DNA from: CAYJEO01 sp964369355
GTDB taxonomy: Bacteria; Bacillota_I; Bacilli_A; RF39; UBA660
Assembly: GCA_964369355.1 (NCBI GenBank)
Contig: CAYJEO010000022.1
Location: 1 to 13,595, forward strand
Direction: 5' to 3'
Length of the DNA stretch: 13,595 bases
This document shows positions 13,544 to 13,595 of the stretch, in pieces. Position 1 is the first letter of the stretch, and each line of letters starts with the position of its first letter. The notes below the pieces were generated by a model. The model searched no databases and was not told where the DNA came from. It saw only the letters and a program-made list of their open reading frames with translations. The translations under genes and the position numbers were made by a program.

Positions 13544-13595
13544 ATGAAATTTAATAAAAAAGGATTTACATTAATAGAAGTTTTAGCAATATTAG
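13544..13595 (+). CDS. Type IV prepilin-like protein, 3' partial
   Basis: Only 17 codons are in the window: MKFNKKGFTLIEVLAIL. The KKG|FTLIEVLAIL pattern is the classic prepilin peptidase cleavage and N-methylation motif: a short basic leader, cleavage after Gly7, Phe at mature +1, Glu at mature +5, then a hydrophobic helix. Such proteins form type IV pili, competence pseudopili or type II secretion pseudopili, or serve as pilin-like anchors of larger surface proteins; which one applies here cannot be told. The AGGTGAT ribosome binding site is well placed. It lies 59 bp after the DUF4956 gene and may be independent of that operon. Confidence 0.8.
   Translation, partial: MKFNKKGFTLIEVLAIL

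Noticed and set aside
1..13595. Mycoplasma-type genetic code (TGA as Trp)
   Set aside because: Trp is encoded by TGG throughout and no long frame contains TGA. None of the nine visible stops is TGA (seven TAA, two TAG), but with so few genes this is not evidence for reassignment.

Overview
The window is an A+T-rich stretch with every gene on the + strand and very short intergenic gaps (7 to 96 bp). Together these features point to a low-GC Gram-positive (Firmicutes/Bacilli-type), possibly an uncultured host-associated lineage with a compact genome: a Gram-positive-type ParC, a LafB/CpoA-like glycolipid glycosyltransferase, AGGTGAT/AGGAGG ribosome binding sites and T-tract hairpin terminators. 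Tryptophan is encoded by TGG and no TGA lies inside the long frames, so a Mycoplasma-type code is not needed. The exact taxon cannot be fixed from this sequence.

Layout. Bases 1-2957 hold the 3' part of a large surface-type protein built from three ~324-residue glycine-rich repeats related to the ALK/LTK-like Gly_rich family; its start lies outside the window. Then come single-gene units, most with a visible promoter and terminator: parC (topoisomerase IV subunit A, 3039-5549), a membrane-anchored DUF3048/YerB-like protein (5609-6658), an HD-domain putative phosphohydrolase (6722-7228), a zinc-ribbon multi-pass membrane protein (7314-8102) and a GT4 glycosyltransferase resembling LafB/CpoA (8163-9167).

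Bases 9264-13484 form a tight three-gene operon: a membrane-anchored CotH-family kinase with three lamin-tail domains and a chitobiase-like domain, a VTC-type triphosphate-tunnel (polyphosphate polymerase family) protein, and a DUF4956 membrane protein. The second and third genes have their Shine-Dalgarno sequences overlapping the preceding stop codon. The window ends 17 codons into a prepilin-like gene with a clear type IV pilin N-terminal signature.

The most interesting system is the cotH-VTC-DUF4956 operon. Predicted topology puts the kinase fold outside the cytoplasm, while its partners look like a soluble tunnel enzyme and a membrane protein that could make and move a phosphate-rich substrate. 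This is inference. A second theme is regulatory compaction: at four genes the predicted transcription start falls on or one base before the Shine-Dalgarno sequence, and at several genes the stop codon lies within or at the base of the terminator hairpin.

No rRNA, tRNA, CRISPR array, insertion sequence or phage gene was seen, and no gene-free stretch exceeds 100 bases.
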